Shown here piece after piece: positions 9,700 through 16,896 of a stretch of DNA of 57,417 bases. Position numbers and translations under genes: made by a program. The stretch's first letter is position 1. Every line of letters starts with the position of its first letter. Source of the DNA: CAZAOY01 sp964486925 (GTDB lineage: Bacteria > Bacillota > Clostridia > Oscillospirales > Ruminococcaceae); the NCBI GenBank assembly GCA_964486925.1, contig CAZAOY010000010.1, positions 1 to 57,417 of the forward strand, written 5' to 3'. The notes below the pieces were generated by a model. That model was given only the letters and a program-made list of their open reading frames with translations, was not told where the DNA came from and did not search any database.

Positions 9700-10392
9700 T
9701 TAATATCCCAGACTTTCTCCAACAATAATTACATGGATACGGTCTTTAATTCTTTGGTAGCCGCTGACAACGTAGTTACAACATATACGGTCGCTACTCT
9801 TGCACCCCGCTGTGATACACTGGTTGCCATCCTTTAAGCCAGCACATTCCCCTACATGGCTACAGTAGGTCTCTCTGCCTAACCGATTACAGTTAGCCGG
9901 TGCCGCCATAGTTTTAACACGAGCGATAGCCTCATCTACATTACGTACAAGCTTGTTATACCCAACTACAACAATAACCTTAGCAGGCCCGTACAAAATT
10001 GCCGAAACACGATTAGACAGTCCGTCGACGTTATAAAGGCAACCATCGATAGTTACAGCGTTACTACTGGTTAGGTAGACATCAGCGCTGTAGCCACGTC
10101 TTATAATCTCGTCCCGCTCCTGCGGATTTTTAGCGTTGTCGTGGTCGTTTAGGCGGTACTTCTCATCATGTATAAGGGTAAAGATACCACATTCGCTTAG
10201 TGTCATCGATCCGCCGTAGCTAATGCTGTCGCCGATGTTCAGCATAGAGCTTACCTTTTTATAAGCCTCGTCACGTCCCGTTACAAAACAAGCGCTCATG
10301 TTGTTCTTTGCTAGATTATCTAGCGTCTTTTCAATGTTTTTTAGGATTACATTCTTTTTATGCTCGTCTAAACTGTTAATTGATAAACCCAT
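9700..10392 (-). CDS. LUD-domain lactate-utilisation family protein with C-terminal Cys cluster
   Basis: A 230-residue LutC/YkgG-type LUD domain protein. Family members take part in lactate oxidation or related redox metabolism, but stand-alone versions like this in Clostridia are uncharacterised. The core shows GGSMTLSE, SSNAVTIDGCLYNVDGLSNR and PAKVIVVVGYNKLV, typical of the fold. The C-terminus carries eight cysteines (CNR, YCS, ECA, QCI, GCK, ICC) followed by RIHVIIVGESLGY. The cysteine set probably binds a metal or iron-sulfur centre. No lutA or lutB gene is nearby, which argues against a classical lactate oxidase complex. It lies between ricT and the GH172 gene. Confidence 0.8.
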   Translation of the reverse strand: MGLSINSLDEHKKNVILKNIEKTLDNLAKNNMSACFVTGRDEAYKKVSSMLNIGDSISYGGSMTLSECGIFTLIHDEKYRLNDHDNAKNPQERDEIIRRGYSADVYLTSSNAVTIDGCLYNVDGLSNRVSAILYGPAKVIVVVGYNKLVRNVDEAIARVKTMAAPANCNRLGRETYCSHVGECAGLKDGNQCITAGCKSSDRICCNYVVSGYQRIKDRIHVIIVGESLGY

Positions 10393-10483
10393 CTATCCAC
10401 CATTCCTTATCTGTCCTAAAATCTATGCCAAAATCAGCGTATGTTCCCATATAAAGTTGTTATTTAGCTTTATTTTAAAATAC

Positions 10484-11347
10484 CTACTCTAGTCCTGAAA
10501 GCTGTTCTAGCTCATCTTTATTTACACGGATCTGTGCGTCTCTAATAATCTTAACTTCTTTAGTCCTTACGGTAATTGGAGCGGCGTCAGGATTAGAGTT
10601 TAACCGAACCTTAACGATACCGCTTATTAGGTTCATATCCACAACATTACCCTTACCGTGAGGGGTATCCACAAATGCACCAACCTTTGGCGAGAGGGAT
10701 AAAAGCTCATCATACGCGTCCTGCTCATACTTTAGACAGCACATAAGCCTGCCGCAGGTACCGGATATCTTGGTAGGATTAAGCGATAAACCCTGTTCCT
10801 TTGCCATCTTAATTGACACCGGCTGAAAGTCCCCCAAAAAGGTAGCACAACAAAATGGTCTGCCGCAGATACCTAGACCGCCTAGCACTTTGGATTCATC
10901 CCGTACCCCGATCTGGCGAAGCTCGATACGTGTTCTAAATATTGCCGCTAGATCCTTAACCAGTTCACGAAAGTCAACCCGCCCATCTGCGGTAAAGTAA
11001 AAAAGCATTTTGTTGTTGTCAAAGGTAACCTCAACATCAACAAGGTTCATCTTTATGTTATGCTTAGCAATTTTATCTTCAAATATCTTAGCCGCTTCAG
11101 CCTGCTTAACAAGATTTTGTTCCATTGTGGCAATATCCTGTGCAGTAGCTTTGCGTACAATCGGCTTTAAAGTACCAACAATCTCTTGCTCGGATACATT
11201 CTTGTTAGAAAGTACAACAACCCCGCACTCAATCCCTCTCGATGTTTCAACAATTACATAGTCATCTAGGTTAAATACCATGCCTTGAGGGTCAAAGTAG
11301 TACATCTTTCCGACCTTTTTAAATCTAACTCCAATAATTTCTACCAT
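10484..11347 (-). CDS. ricT: RicT (YaaT), PSP1-domain regulator of RNA maturation
   Basis: A 287-residue PSP1 C-terminal domain protein. In Bacillus subtilis RicT works with RicA and RicF as an iron-sulfur complex that promotes RNase Y-dependent mRNA processing and affects sporulation and competence. The two cysteine clusters CGRPFCC (near residue 162) and CGRLMCC (near 199) are present, as is the TADGRVDFRELVKDLA PSP1 signature. Its position next to holB and darA is the same as yaaT in Bacillus. RicA/RicF genes are not in the window. Confidence 0.92.
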   Translation of the reverse strand: MVEIIGVRFKKVGKMYYFDPQGMVFNLDDYVIVETSRGIECGVVVLSNKNVSEQEIVGTLKPIVRKATAQDIATMEQNLVKQAEAAKIFEDKIAKHNIKMNLVDVEVTFDNNKMLFYFTADGRVDFRELVKDLAAIFRTRIELRQIGVRDESKVLGGLGICGRPFCCATFLGDFQPVSIKMAKEQGLSLNPTKISGTCGRLMCCLKYEQDAYDELLSLSPKVGAFVDTPHGKGNVVDMNLISGIVKVRLNSNPDAAPITVRTKEVKIIRDAQIRVNKDELEQLSGLE

Positions 11348-11399
11348 ACTCTATACTATATCGTAACGACAAGTCCTCTACGATATCTCTCCTTTTTTG

Positions 11400-12533
11400 T
11401 TAGGCCTTTTTATATTCTACATTAAGTAGACTACTGCAAAGCCAGTTTATCAGCAGATTTTGATTTACATTCTGCTCAAGCTGTTTTTTTGCGTCCATGA
11501 GTAGCTCTAGTATACGACATAGCGTACTGTAGCTAAATCTATCTGTTACGGCATTGCCGCTAAATCCGTTTATATTACCGCCTTTTGATAACAGTGCTAA
11601 CCTTAGCGACTGTATCATACAATCGGTTAGCACTATAAAGTCCCCACGGGATTTAATGCTATTTGTCATATCCTTTAAAAGGTCATACCCGTTAGAGGTT
11701 TGAATATAGCTAAATACATTACCGCTAAGCTGTTCCATCTGGATAACCTGCGGGTTTAGCAGATATTCCTTTGCTCTGCCGATATTTCCATCCGCTAAAG
11801 CAGAGCACCTTTTAAGTCGGTCATCCTCTACATCTATAAAGATATCCCTCAGGATGGTGTAACACCGCTCGACCGAAAACGGGTTTACCGCAAATGGGAT
11901 ACAGCGTGATAGTATCGTGCTAACCACCGATTTTTTATCGGTAGTTGTTAGGATAAATATACTGTGCTTAGGTGGTTCTTCCAGTAGCTTTAGGAATGCA
12001 TTTGCGCTTTCTATCGTCATGTTCTCGGCACGAGGGATAAGGTACACTCTGTAAGCGCTCTCGTTAGGCATTACGTAAGCATCCTTTCTAAGGGTGCGAA
12101 TCTTTTCAATATGCAAAGAACGTTTAGCCTGTTTCTCCTCAAACTCAAAGTAGTCTGGATGGTTACAGGATAAAAACTTTTTACAGGAATTGCAACTAAA
12201 GCACGGGATAGGATAATCTAGATCCTTAATATTTTGCTCCTTAGCACCGTTATCTAATAGATTAATGGTGTCATTGTTCGCATTTTTGCTACATAGTACA
12301 GCCATAGCAAACAGCCTTGCAATTGTTTTCTTACCCACACCGATATCACCGTAAAGCAGATACGCATGACACAAACGCCCACTAGATACAGTGTCAGTGA
12401 GCGTTTTATAGGTAGAATTAACCTTTCTATCTGTGTCGGATTCATAGCTTTGCAGGACACGGTAGGCAACCTCTAGGTAGGAAAACCCGTCATCACCGCC
12501 GTTTTGACTATCCTGTGCGTTATCTTTTATCAT
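11400..12533 (-). CDS. holB: DNA polymerase III delta' subunit
   Basis: A 377-residue clamp-loader subunit that helps load the sliding clamp at the replication fork. It has the Walker-A-like GDIGVGKKTIA, a zinc-binding region CFSCNSCKKFLSC, and the conserved SANAFLKLLEEPP segment followed by TTTDKKSVVSTILSRC (sensor 1/SRC motif). Its position between darA and ricT matches other Firmicutes. The start is taken at ATG 12533, directly after the darA stop codon (TAGTATG arrangement); an upstream TTG at 12548 would overlap darA. Such spacing suggests translational coupling. Confidence 0.92.
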   Translation of the reverse strand: MIKDNAQDSQNGGDDGFSYLEVAYRVLQSYESDTDRKVNSTYKTLTDTVSSGRLCHAYLLYGDIGVGKKTIARLFAMAVLCSKNANNDTINLLDNGAKEQNIKDLDYPIPCFSCNSCKKFLSCNHPDYFEFEEKQAKRSLHIEKIRTLRKDAYVMPNESAYRVYLIPRAENMTIESANAFLKLLEEPPKHSIFILTTTDKKSVVSTILSRCIPFAVNPFSVERCYTILRDIFIDVEDDRLKRCSALADGNIGRAKEYLLNPQVIQMEQLSGNVFSYIQTSNGYDLLKDMTNSIKSRGDFIVLTDCMIQSLRLALLSKGGNINGFSGNAVTDRFSYSTLCRILELLMDAKKQLEQNVNQNLLINWLCSSLLNVEYKKA

Positions 12534-12534
12534 A

Positions 12535-12864
12535 CTATATCTTTTCAAATCTTTCTACATTTGTTACAAATATTGTAGCACCGCCAACAGTTACCTCAAC
12601 AGGGTAAGGTGTGTAACCCGAACTACCCATGCCGAATGAAGCACTTGAAGGGATCATCTGGGTACGCTTTTTGCTCTTGGTTGAGATAATCTTTACCGCT
12701 TCATCCACCTTTTCGTCGTCTGTACATATCATAAAAGTAGTGTTACCCGCCATTAGAAATCCACCGGTGGAGGCAAGCTTTGTAGCAAAGAATCCAGCCT
12801 TTGTTAGTGCGGCAGATACATTAGCACTATCGTCATTGCTTACTACTGCATAAATAAGTTTCAT
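12535..12864 (-). CDS. darA: Cyclic-di-AMP receptor DarA (PII-like, YaaQ)
   Basis: A 109-residue PII-like signalling protein that binds cyclic di-AMP as a trimer; its downstream partner is unknown in most bacteria. It begins MKLIYAVVSNDDSANVSAAL and contains GGFLMAGNTTFMICT and PVEVTVGGATIFV, matching the DarA/PstA family along its full length. It immediately precedes holB, the usual Firmicutes arrangement (yaaQ-holB-yaaT). The GGAG before its ATG lies just upstream of 12864. Confidence 0.93.
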   Translation of the reverse strand: MKLIYAVVSNDDSANVSAALTKAGFFATKLASTGGFLMAGNTTFMICTDDEKVDEAVKIISTKSKKRTQMIPSSASFGMGSSGYTPYPVEVTVGGATIFVTNVERFEKI

Positions 12865-12992
12865 ATCGTTCTCCTATTCCTACCCGTACATCCATAAAAA
12901 GCTAAGGCAAAGCGCAGTATAGGTTAGTATGTATACGGATATAACATATAAGTATTATTGCAATTTAACTAAATTGTATATCGATTACATAC

Positions 12993-14369
12993 TTATTTTA
13001 CCACATCTATTGAAAAAATGCTATAGTTTTTCAATAGATTTAACGAATTGTTATTAATTTCTTCACCTACTACCAAAATTGGAATACCAGGCGGACATAA
13101 AAACACATTTTCAGCCGCTATTAGCTTGCCGTTTTCAATGTCATCTAACCTGTCAGCCAGATTCTCTACTAAGACAGTCTGTTTTTCTAAAAAGTAGCAT
13201 GGTCGTGGAGGTAGCACTGATTTAGGCAGGAAAAAGGTCTTTTTATATTCCTCTATGGCAGGTCTAGCGGGGAGTGTATATATTAGATTATATAGTAGCT
13301 CAAGGTCGCTTTCACGGTTAAAGGGGGAGAGCATTAGGATAACGTATCGGTGTCCTGCATACTCTGGTTCTATGTTAGCTTTTGATAGCAGGTCTGCTAA
13401 TTCCTCACCGGTGTAGCCTAATGCGAAGCAGTCGATAGAAACCTTTGTAAAGTCGCTGTTTGGGATGTTTAGCTGACCCTTTGACTTTAATAGATCGGTA
13501 ATCGGTTTTACCTGTTGCTTTAGCTTTGAATAGTCGCTGTAGGCATGTTTAGCTAGGTACTCATTGCATAGGTCAAGGGATAGCAGTATCAAATAGGATG
13601 GGCTGGTTGAGCTAAACAAAGCCATGCGTTTCTTTGCATAGCTTTTATCTATGGGACAGCCCTTTCCTATATGAAGATATGCTCCTCCAGTTAGCACCGG
13701 AAGGGTTTTATGTGGACTATCACAGCATAGGTCTGCATATCTAATAGGATGGGTATACCCATCATCTAAAACCGCTAGATGGCTACCATGCGCATTATCC
13801 ACTAAAAGCGGGATACCGTACCTTCTACACACCTTAGATATACCCTCTAAATCGGATATTACCCCAAGATAGTCAGGGGACGTAACGTATACCGCCTTAG
13901 CGTCTGGGTTAGCTACTATCGCTTTTTCTATATCGGTCGCGGTAATGGGACTCCCCAAAAGTAGGTCAACCCCGCCTTCAGGAACTACCCAGACAGGGAC
14001 GATATCAAGTAGTACACAGCTATTAATAAATGCAACATGTGCATTACGTCCCGCAATAATCTTCTCCCCGCGTGAGTGGGTGACACAGGACAACATAGTC
14101 TGGATAGCAAGGGTACTCCCTCCTGCGCTATATAGGGTATGCTTGCTGTTAAATATGCTAGCGGCAAAATTCTCCGACTTATCGATAATTCCATCCGCCG
14201 CACATAGCACATCAGCACCGTTTATTTCAGTAATATCATATCGAGATATTACTGAAAGTATATCATGAAAATGGTTACCCTTATGTCCCGGCATATGAAG
14301 CCTTATAGGTTTTTTGTTGATGTACTGGGTGATAAAATCATATATAGGGGTGTTACTGGGTCTGTTCAT
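12993..14369 (-). CDS. Orn/Lys/Arg decarboxylase family PLP enzyme (YaaO-like)
   Basis: A 458-residue fold-type I PLP enzyme related to lysine, ornithine and arginine decarboxylases. Members make diamines or agmatine, but the short YaaO-type proteins often have unproven substrates. Key strings: RLHMPGHKG at the N-terminus, DNAHGSH, and the PLP-binding lysine in CDSPHKTLPVLTGGAYLH. The C-terminal FLCPPGIPILVVGEEI matches the family. It overlaps the ruvX 3' end by 17 nt. The thymidylate kinase gene often found between this gene and darA in Bacillus is missing; instead there is a 128-nt gap. Confidence 0.87.
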   Translation of the reverse strand: MNRPSNTPIYDFITQYINKKPIRLHMPGHKGNHFHDILSVISRYDITEINGADVLCAADGIIDKSENFAASIFNSKHTLYSAGGSTLAIQTMLSCVTHSRGEKIIAGRNAHVAFINSCVLLDIVPVWVVPEGGVDLLLGSPITATDIEKAIVANPDAKAVYVTSPDYLGVISDLEGISKVCRRYGIPLLVDNAHGSHLAVLDDGYTHPIRYADLCCDSPHKTLPVLTGGAYLHIGKGCPIDKSYAKKRMALFSSTSPSYLILLSLDLCNEYLAKHAYSDYSKLKQQVKPITDLLKSKGQLNIPNSDFTKVSIDCFALGYTGEELADLLSKANIEPEYAGHRYVILMLSPFNRESDLELLYNLIYTLPARPAIEEYKKTFFLPKSVLPPRPCYFLEKQTVLVENLADRLDDIENGKLIAAENVFLCPPGIPILVVGEEINNNSLNLLKNYSIFSIDVVK

Positions 14370-14790
14370 TGGCTTTTTGATTCTTTCTATAGGATAGATA
14401 GCTTTCTAGTATAATAGTAGCCGCTACCTCGTCTATAATCTCTTTTCGTTTTTTACCACGTACATCAGATTCATTTAGATAGTTAGCCGCCTGCATTGTA
14501 GACTGACGTTCATCCCAAAGTACTACAGGTATATCAATGATAGCTGATAGCTTGTCCGCTAACTGCTTAGTTTTCTCCGCTTTCTCACCAAGAGAACCAT
14601 CCATATTCTTCGGTTGACCGATAACTACCATCTTTACATTATACTCTACAGTAGCGATAGCAAGCTGATTAACTAGATTATCAAAATTTCTTTCATGAAT
14701 AACACCTACTGGGGAGGCTAAAAACTCCGTTTGGTCACATACCGCAAGCCCTGTGCGAGCCGCACCATAATCAACACCCATTATCTTCAT
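14353..14790 (-). CDS. ruvX: RuvX / YqgF pre-16S rRNA nuclease-like resolvase
   Basis: A 145-residue RNase H-fold protein proposed to resolve Holliday junctions and shown in Escherichia coli to process the 5' end of 16S rRNA. It begins MKIMGVDYGAARTGLAVCD, the standard family start, and has VVLWDERQSTMQAA and EIIDEVAATIILESYL with the catalytic acidic residues. The start at 14790 gives the usual length; an ATG at 14814 is in frame but lacks a good ribosome site, while AAGGAG lies inside that extension at 12 nt from 14790. First gene of a run that continues to the GH172 gene. Confidence 0.9.
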   Translation of the reverse strand: MKIMGVDYGAARTGLAVCDQTEFLASPVGVIHERNFDNLVNQLAIATVEYNVKMVVIGQPKNMDGSLGEKAEKTKQLADKLSAIIDIPVVLWDERQSTMQAANYLNESDVRGKKRKEIIDEVAATIILESYLSYRKNQKANEQTQ

Positions 14791-14820
14791 GTTAATCTTA
14801 ATCTCCTTTTTCATTAAATT

Positions 14821-14948
14821 CTATCTAATACAGATAGTAAGGGAGGAATAAACCCTCCCTTACGTATATTATACCATAGTAAAAGCCGTCTAGGCTTTCT
14901 ACCTTATAAGGTAGAATAAACACATCAGGGGTAAAATGAAGATTTACC
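14821..14948. repeat. Cluster of five hairpins between the SleB-like gene and ruvX
   Basis: Read left to right: CTATCT/AGATAG (14821-14837); GTAAGGGAGG/CCTCCCTTAC (14837-14863); AAAGCC/GGCTTT (14882-14898, which on the minus strand is followed by TTTT and may end the hydrolase mRNA); the perfect 16-bp palindrome CTACCTTATAAGGTAG (14899-14914); and GGTAAA/TTTACC (14930-14948). The first two would form the 5' end of the ruvX transcript. Roles beyond termination are not known. Confidence 0.6.
14868..14876 (-). promoter_or_regulatory. Extended -10 promoter for ruvX
   Basis: On the minus strand the sequence TGGTATAAT is an extended -10 element with a perfect TATAAT; no good -35 is visible. Transcription would begin near 14861, so the RNA starts almost directly with the 10-bp hairpin at 14837-14863. 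A second identical TGGTATAAT lies at 14963-14971 (minus strand). Confidence 0.5.
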
Positions 14949-14975
14949 TTCTTTTTATGCTTATTATACCATATT

Positions 14976-15656
14976 TTATTTAAAAAATCTATGGATATAG
15001 GTCACACCATATATAACCTCGGTAATCTGCATTACAAAGGTTTGACGCTCAAACCATGACTTAGTTGAAAGGCTTCTTGTAATGGTCGGTGCATAGAAGT
15101 ATAAAGCACCCTTTGAGATCCCGTCAACCTCACCGGAAAGAGCTGAAACTACAGCATTCTTAGTAGCGGTTGTAGGCTTTTTAACCTTATTAAGGTAGTT
15201 AACCCATGAGGTAAACTGACCCTTTTGACATAAAACACCCTTTATAGTGTTAGGAAATTTCTTAGATTTAACCCTATTGAGTATAACTTCAGTTATAATC
15301 TGCTTATGACGCTTGCTCATGTATCCAGCTTCGTTTTGTACAACATACTGAATCATCTCGATCTCTTGTGCGGTATATTTTGATAACGACTGCTTAACCG
15401 CAGATTTAGATAGATCGGATGTAGCACTCGCTTTATTAGGTAGGGTTACCTCACTGCCGCCAAGATCTGCGGTTTCTTGACCAAATCCAGAGATATCAGC
15501 GCTTCCGCTAAAGTTTGATTTGTCCAAGATTTTACTGATATCTGCATTATCCTTTGCATAAGCAATGGTGATATTACTGCAAACTACCAAGGTAATAGTG
15601 AGTGTTAGGGTAACCATCCTTGTAATAGCTACCTTAAATCTTTGAATTCTTATCAT
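14976..15656 (-). CDS. Exported cell wall hydrolase (SleB-like)
   Basis: A 226-residue exported protein with a SleB-type hydrolase domain, which cuts peptidoglycan as in spore cortex lytic enzymes. A signal peptide spans residues 1-34 (TMTLTLTITLVV-type core, cleavage near AYAKD). A low-complexity linker is followed by the catalytic domain from residue about 95: IQYVVQNEAGYMSKRHKQII, EVILNRVKSKKFPNTIKGVL and GQFTSWVNYL. The glutamate in QNEAG is the expected catalytic acid. There is no YpeB homologue next to it, so a vegetative or germination role cannot be separated. AGGAGGATA precedes the ATG. Element copy 2 lies just upstream. Confidence 0.85.
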   Translation of the reverse strand: MIRIQRFKVAITRMVTLTLTITLVVCSNITIAYAKDNADISKILDKSNFSGSADISGFGQETADLGGSEVTLPNKASATSDLSKSAVKQSLSKYTAQEIEMIQYVVQNEAGYMSKRHKQIITEVILNRVKSKKFPNTIKGVLCQKGQFTSWVNYLNKVKKPTTATKNAVVSALSGEVDGISKGALYFYAPTITRSLSTKSWFERQTFVMQITEVIYGVTYIHRFFK

Positions 15657-15685
15657 ATATTATCCTCCTATTTAGTGGGGGGATT

Positions 15686-15779
15686 ATTAATTTGGCAATA
15701 AAACATTTTGTGGTATTATTCTTTCTATCCCACTGGTATCTCGGTATTACATAAACTAATATTTAATTGCCTAATTAAT
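15686..15779. repeat. Small inverted-repeat element, copy 2 (94 bp)
   Basis: The ends ATTAATTTGGCAAT (15686-15699) and ATTGCCTAATTAAT (15766-15779) are inverted repeats. The interior contains CTATCCCACTGG. The central ATCCCA word is shared with copy 4 and, in reverse orientation, copy 3. The right end overlaps the stop codon of the histidine phosphatase gene (TAA at 15775-15777, minus strand), so the element supplies that stop. Confidence 0.65.
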
Positions 15780-16473
15780 AGTTTTCATCGAGTAGAGTAA
15801 GCTTTTTGTTAAATACATCATTGCCTGTTGTTTTTTTGCGAATGGCAAAGGTGGAGATCTCTTCTGGGAGATGTGAATTGTCGTACCTATACTCTACTAC
15901 AGGATTTAGGTGTTCATCAAAGGTTATCTTTGATATGTTTGTGTTATCGCCCCAACCTAACTCTCCGATTCGTAGGATAGTATATCCTAACGCATGGGCA
16001 AGATAGCAACGGATTACCGCCGCATGGGCGACAACAGCAATAGTTTTCCCCTTATTCTCTGTTACGATTTCGTCTATTCTGGAAACAACACGGTTGTATG
16101 CTTGTAACATACTCTCGCCGTTTGGTGACTGAAAGTTATGAGGGGTGTTCACCCAATCATCGTAGCTTTCCTTATATTCCTTCATAATAAAGTCCCAAGT
16201 TTTGGTTTCCCAGTCCCCGCAGTTAATCTCGATAAGCCTACTATCTTTTATAATATGCAGGTTAAAGCTTTTGTTTACCGCTTTTGCTGTTTGATATGCA
16301 CGTTTAAGCGGGCTAGAGTAAATAACATCAATAGCAAGTTCCTTACTTTTGTCGCTAAGGGCGTCTAACTGCTTGTAACCGATCTCGGTTAACTCGCCGT
16401 CTGTACTGCCATTAAAGACCGAAAGGAGATTGCCTTCTGCTTGTGCATGTCTGATTAAATATAATGTCGTCAT
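15775..16473 (-). CDS. Histidine phosphatase family protein (phosphoglycerate mutase-like)
   Basis: A 232-residue branch-1 histidine phosphatase. The fold removes or transfers phosphate via a phospho-histidine; the substrate is unknown (sugar phosphate, nucleotide or cobalamin precursor are all possible). The catalytic LIRHAQAEGN is at the N-terminus, with GDWETKTWDF and the second histidine in VVAHAAVIRCYLAHALG. The start ATG at 16473 places the RHG-type motif at residue 8 as usual; in-frame starts at 16485 and 16500 exist and GGAG lies 13 nt upstream, so the start is uncertain. Divergent from the rhamnosidase gene. Confidence 0.82.
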   Translation of the reverse strand: MTTLYLIRHAQAEGNLLSVFNGSTDGELTEIGYKQLDALSDKSKELAIDVIYSSPLKRAYQTAKAVNKSFNLHIIKDSRLIEINCGDWETKTWDFIMKEYKESYDDWVNTPHNFQSPNGESMLQAYNRVVSRIDEIVTENKGKTIAVVAHAAVIRCYLAHALGYTILRIGELGWGDNTNISKITFDEHLNPVVEYRYDNSHLPEEISTFAIRKKTTGNDVFNKKLTLLDENY

Positions 16474-16678
16474 GAATATGACCATGCTCCAAGTGAGCAC
16501 AAAACGGTAATGGCTACCGTATCGTCTCGTAAGGAGATCCTTTTCATTCTAAAATTATTCAAACTTGATAATCCTGTAGGTGTGATTCCGATGATGATAC
16601 AGCATACAAAAGTTATAATACAATAGTAAAAACTAAAGTATTAGTCCATAAATCTATTGAACTTAAACCATATCATAA

Positions 16679-16730
16679 GTTGTAAAACCAAACTGGTGGT
16701 TTTACAACAAGAAAGTTACAAAAAAGTAAC
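16679..16730. repeat. 12-bp perfect inverted repeat plus small hairpin
   Basis: GTTGTAAAACCA (16679-16690) pairs with TGGTTTTACAAC (16697-16708) around a 6-nt loop, and GTTAC/GTAAC (16715-16730) follows. It lies about 90 bp upstream of the rhamnosidase -35 box in a divergent intergenic region. It could be an operator or the end of a small RNA; the 16474-16896 gap holds no convincing gene. Confidence 0.5.
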
Positions 16731-16774
16731 ACTAACAATATTTTACCACACAGTCACCGATTTGTCAATTAATT

Positions 16775-16826
16775 TTTGTAAACAAATTGTAATACTCTTG
16801 ACTTTTGGAATATTATGTGCAATAAT
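16775..16826 (+). promoter_or_regulatory. Rhamnosidase promoter with palindromic operator candidate
   Basis: TTGACT (16798-16803), a 17-nt spacer and AATAAT (16821-16826) form a good sigma-A promoter. Just upstream is the palindrome TTTGTAAACAAA (16775-16786), a plausible repressor or activator site. The predicted leader is about 65 nt, ending in GAGGGGG before the ATG. Confidence 0.65.
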
Positions 16827-16896
16827 ATGTATAAGTTATTACGATTTAAAAACTGCCTACAAACAATATAAAAATACATGTTTTGAGGGGGATTAT

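Noticed and set aside
16657..16896. 80-residue N-terminal extension of the rhamnosidase
   Set aside because: It reads through the promoter and inverted repeats and has no ribosome site; the ATG at 16897 has GAGGGGG.
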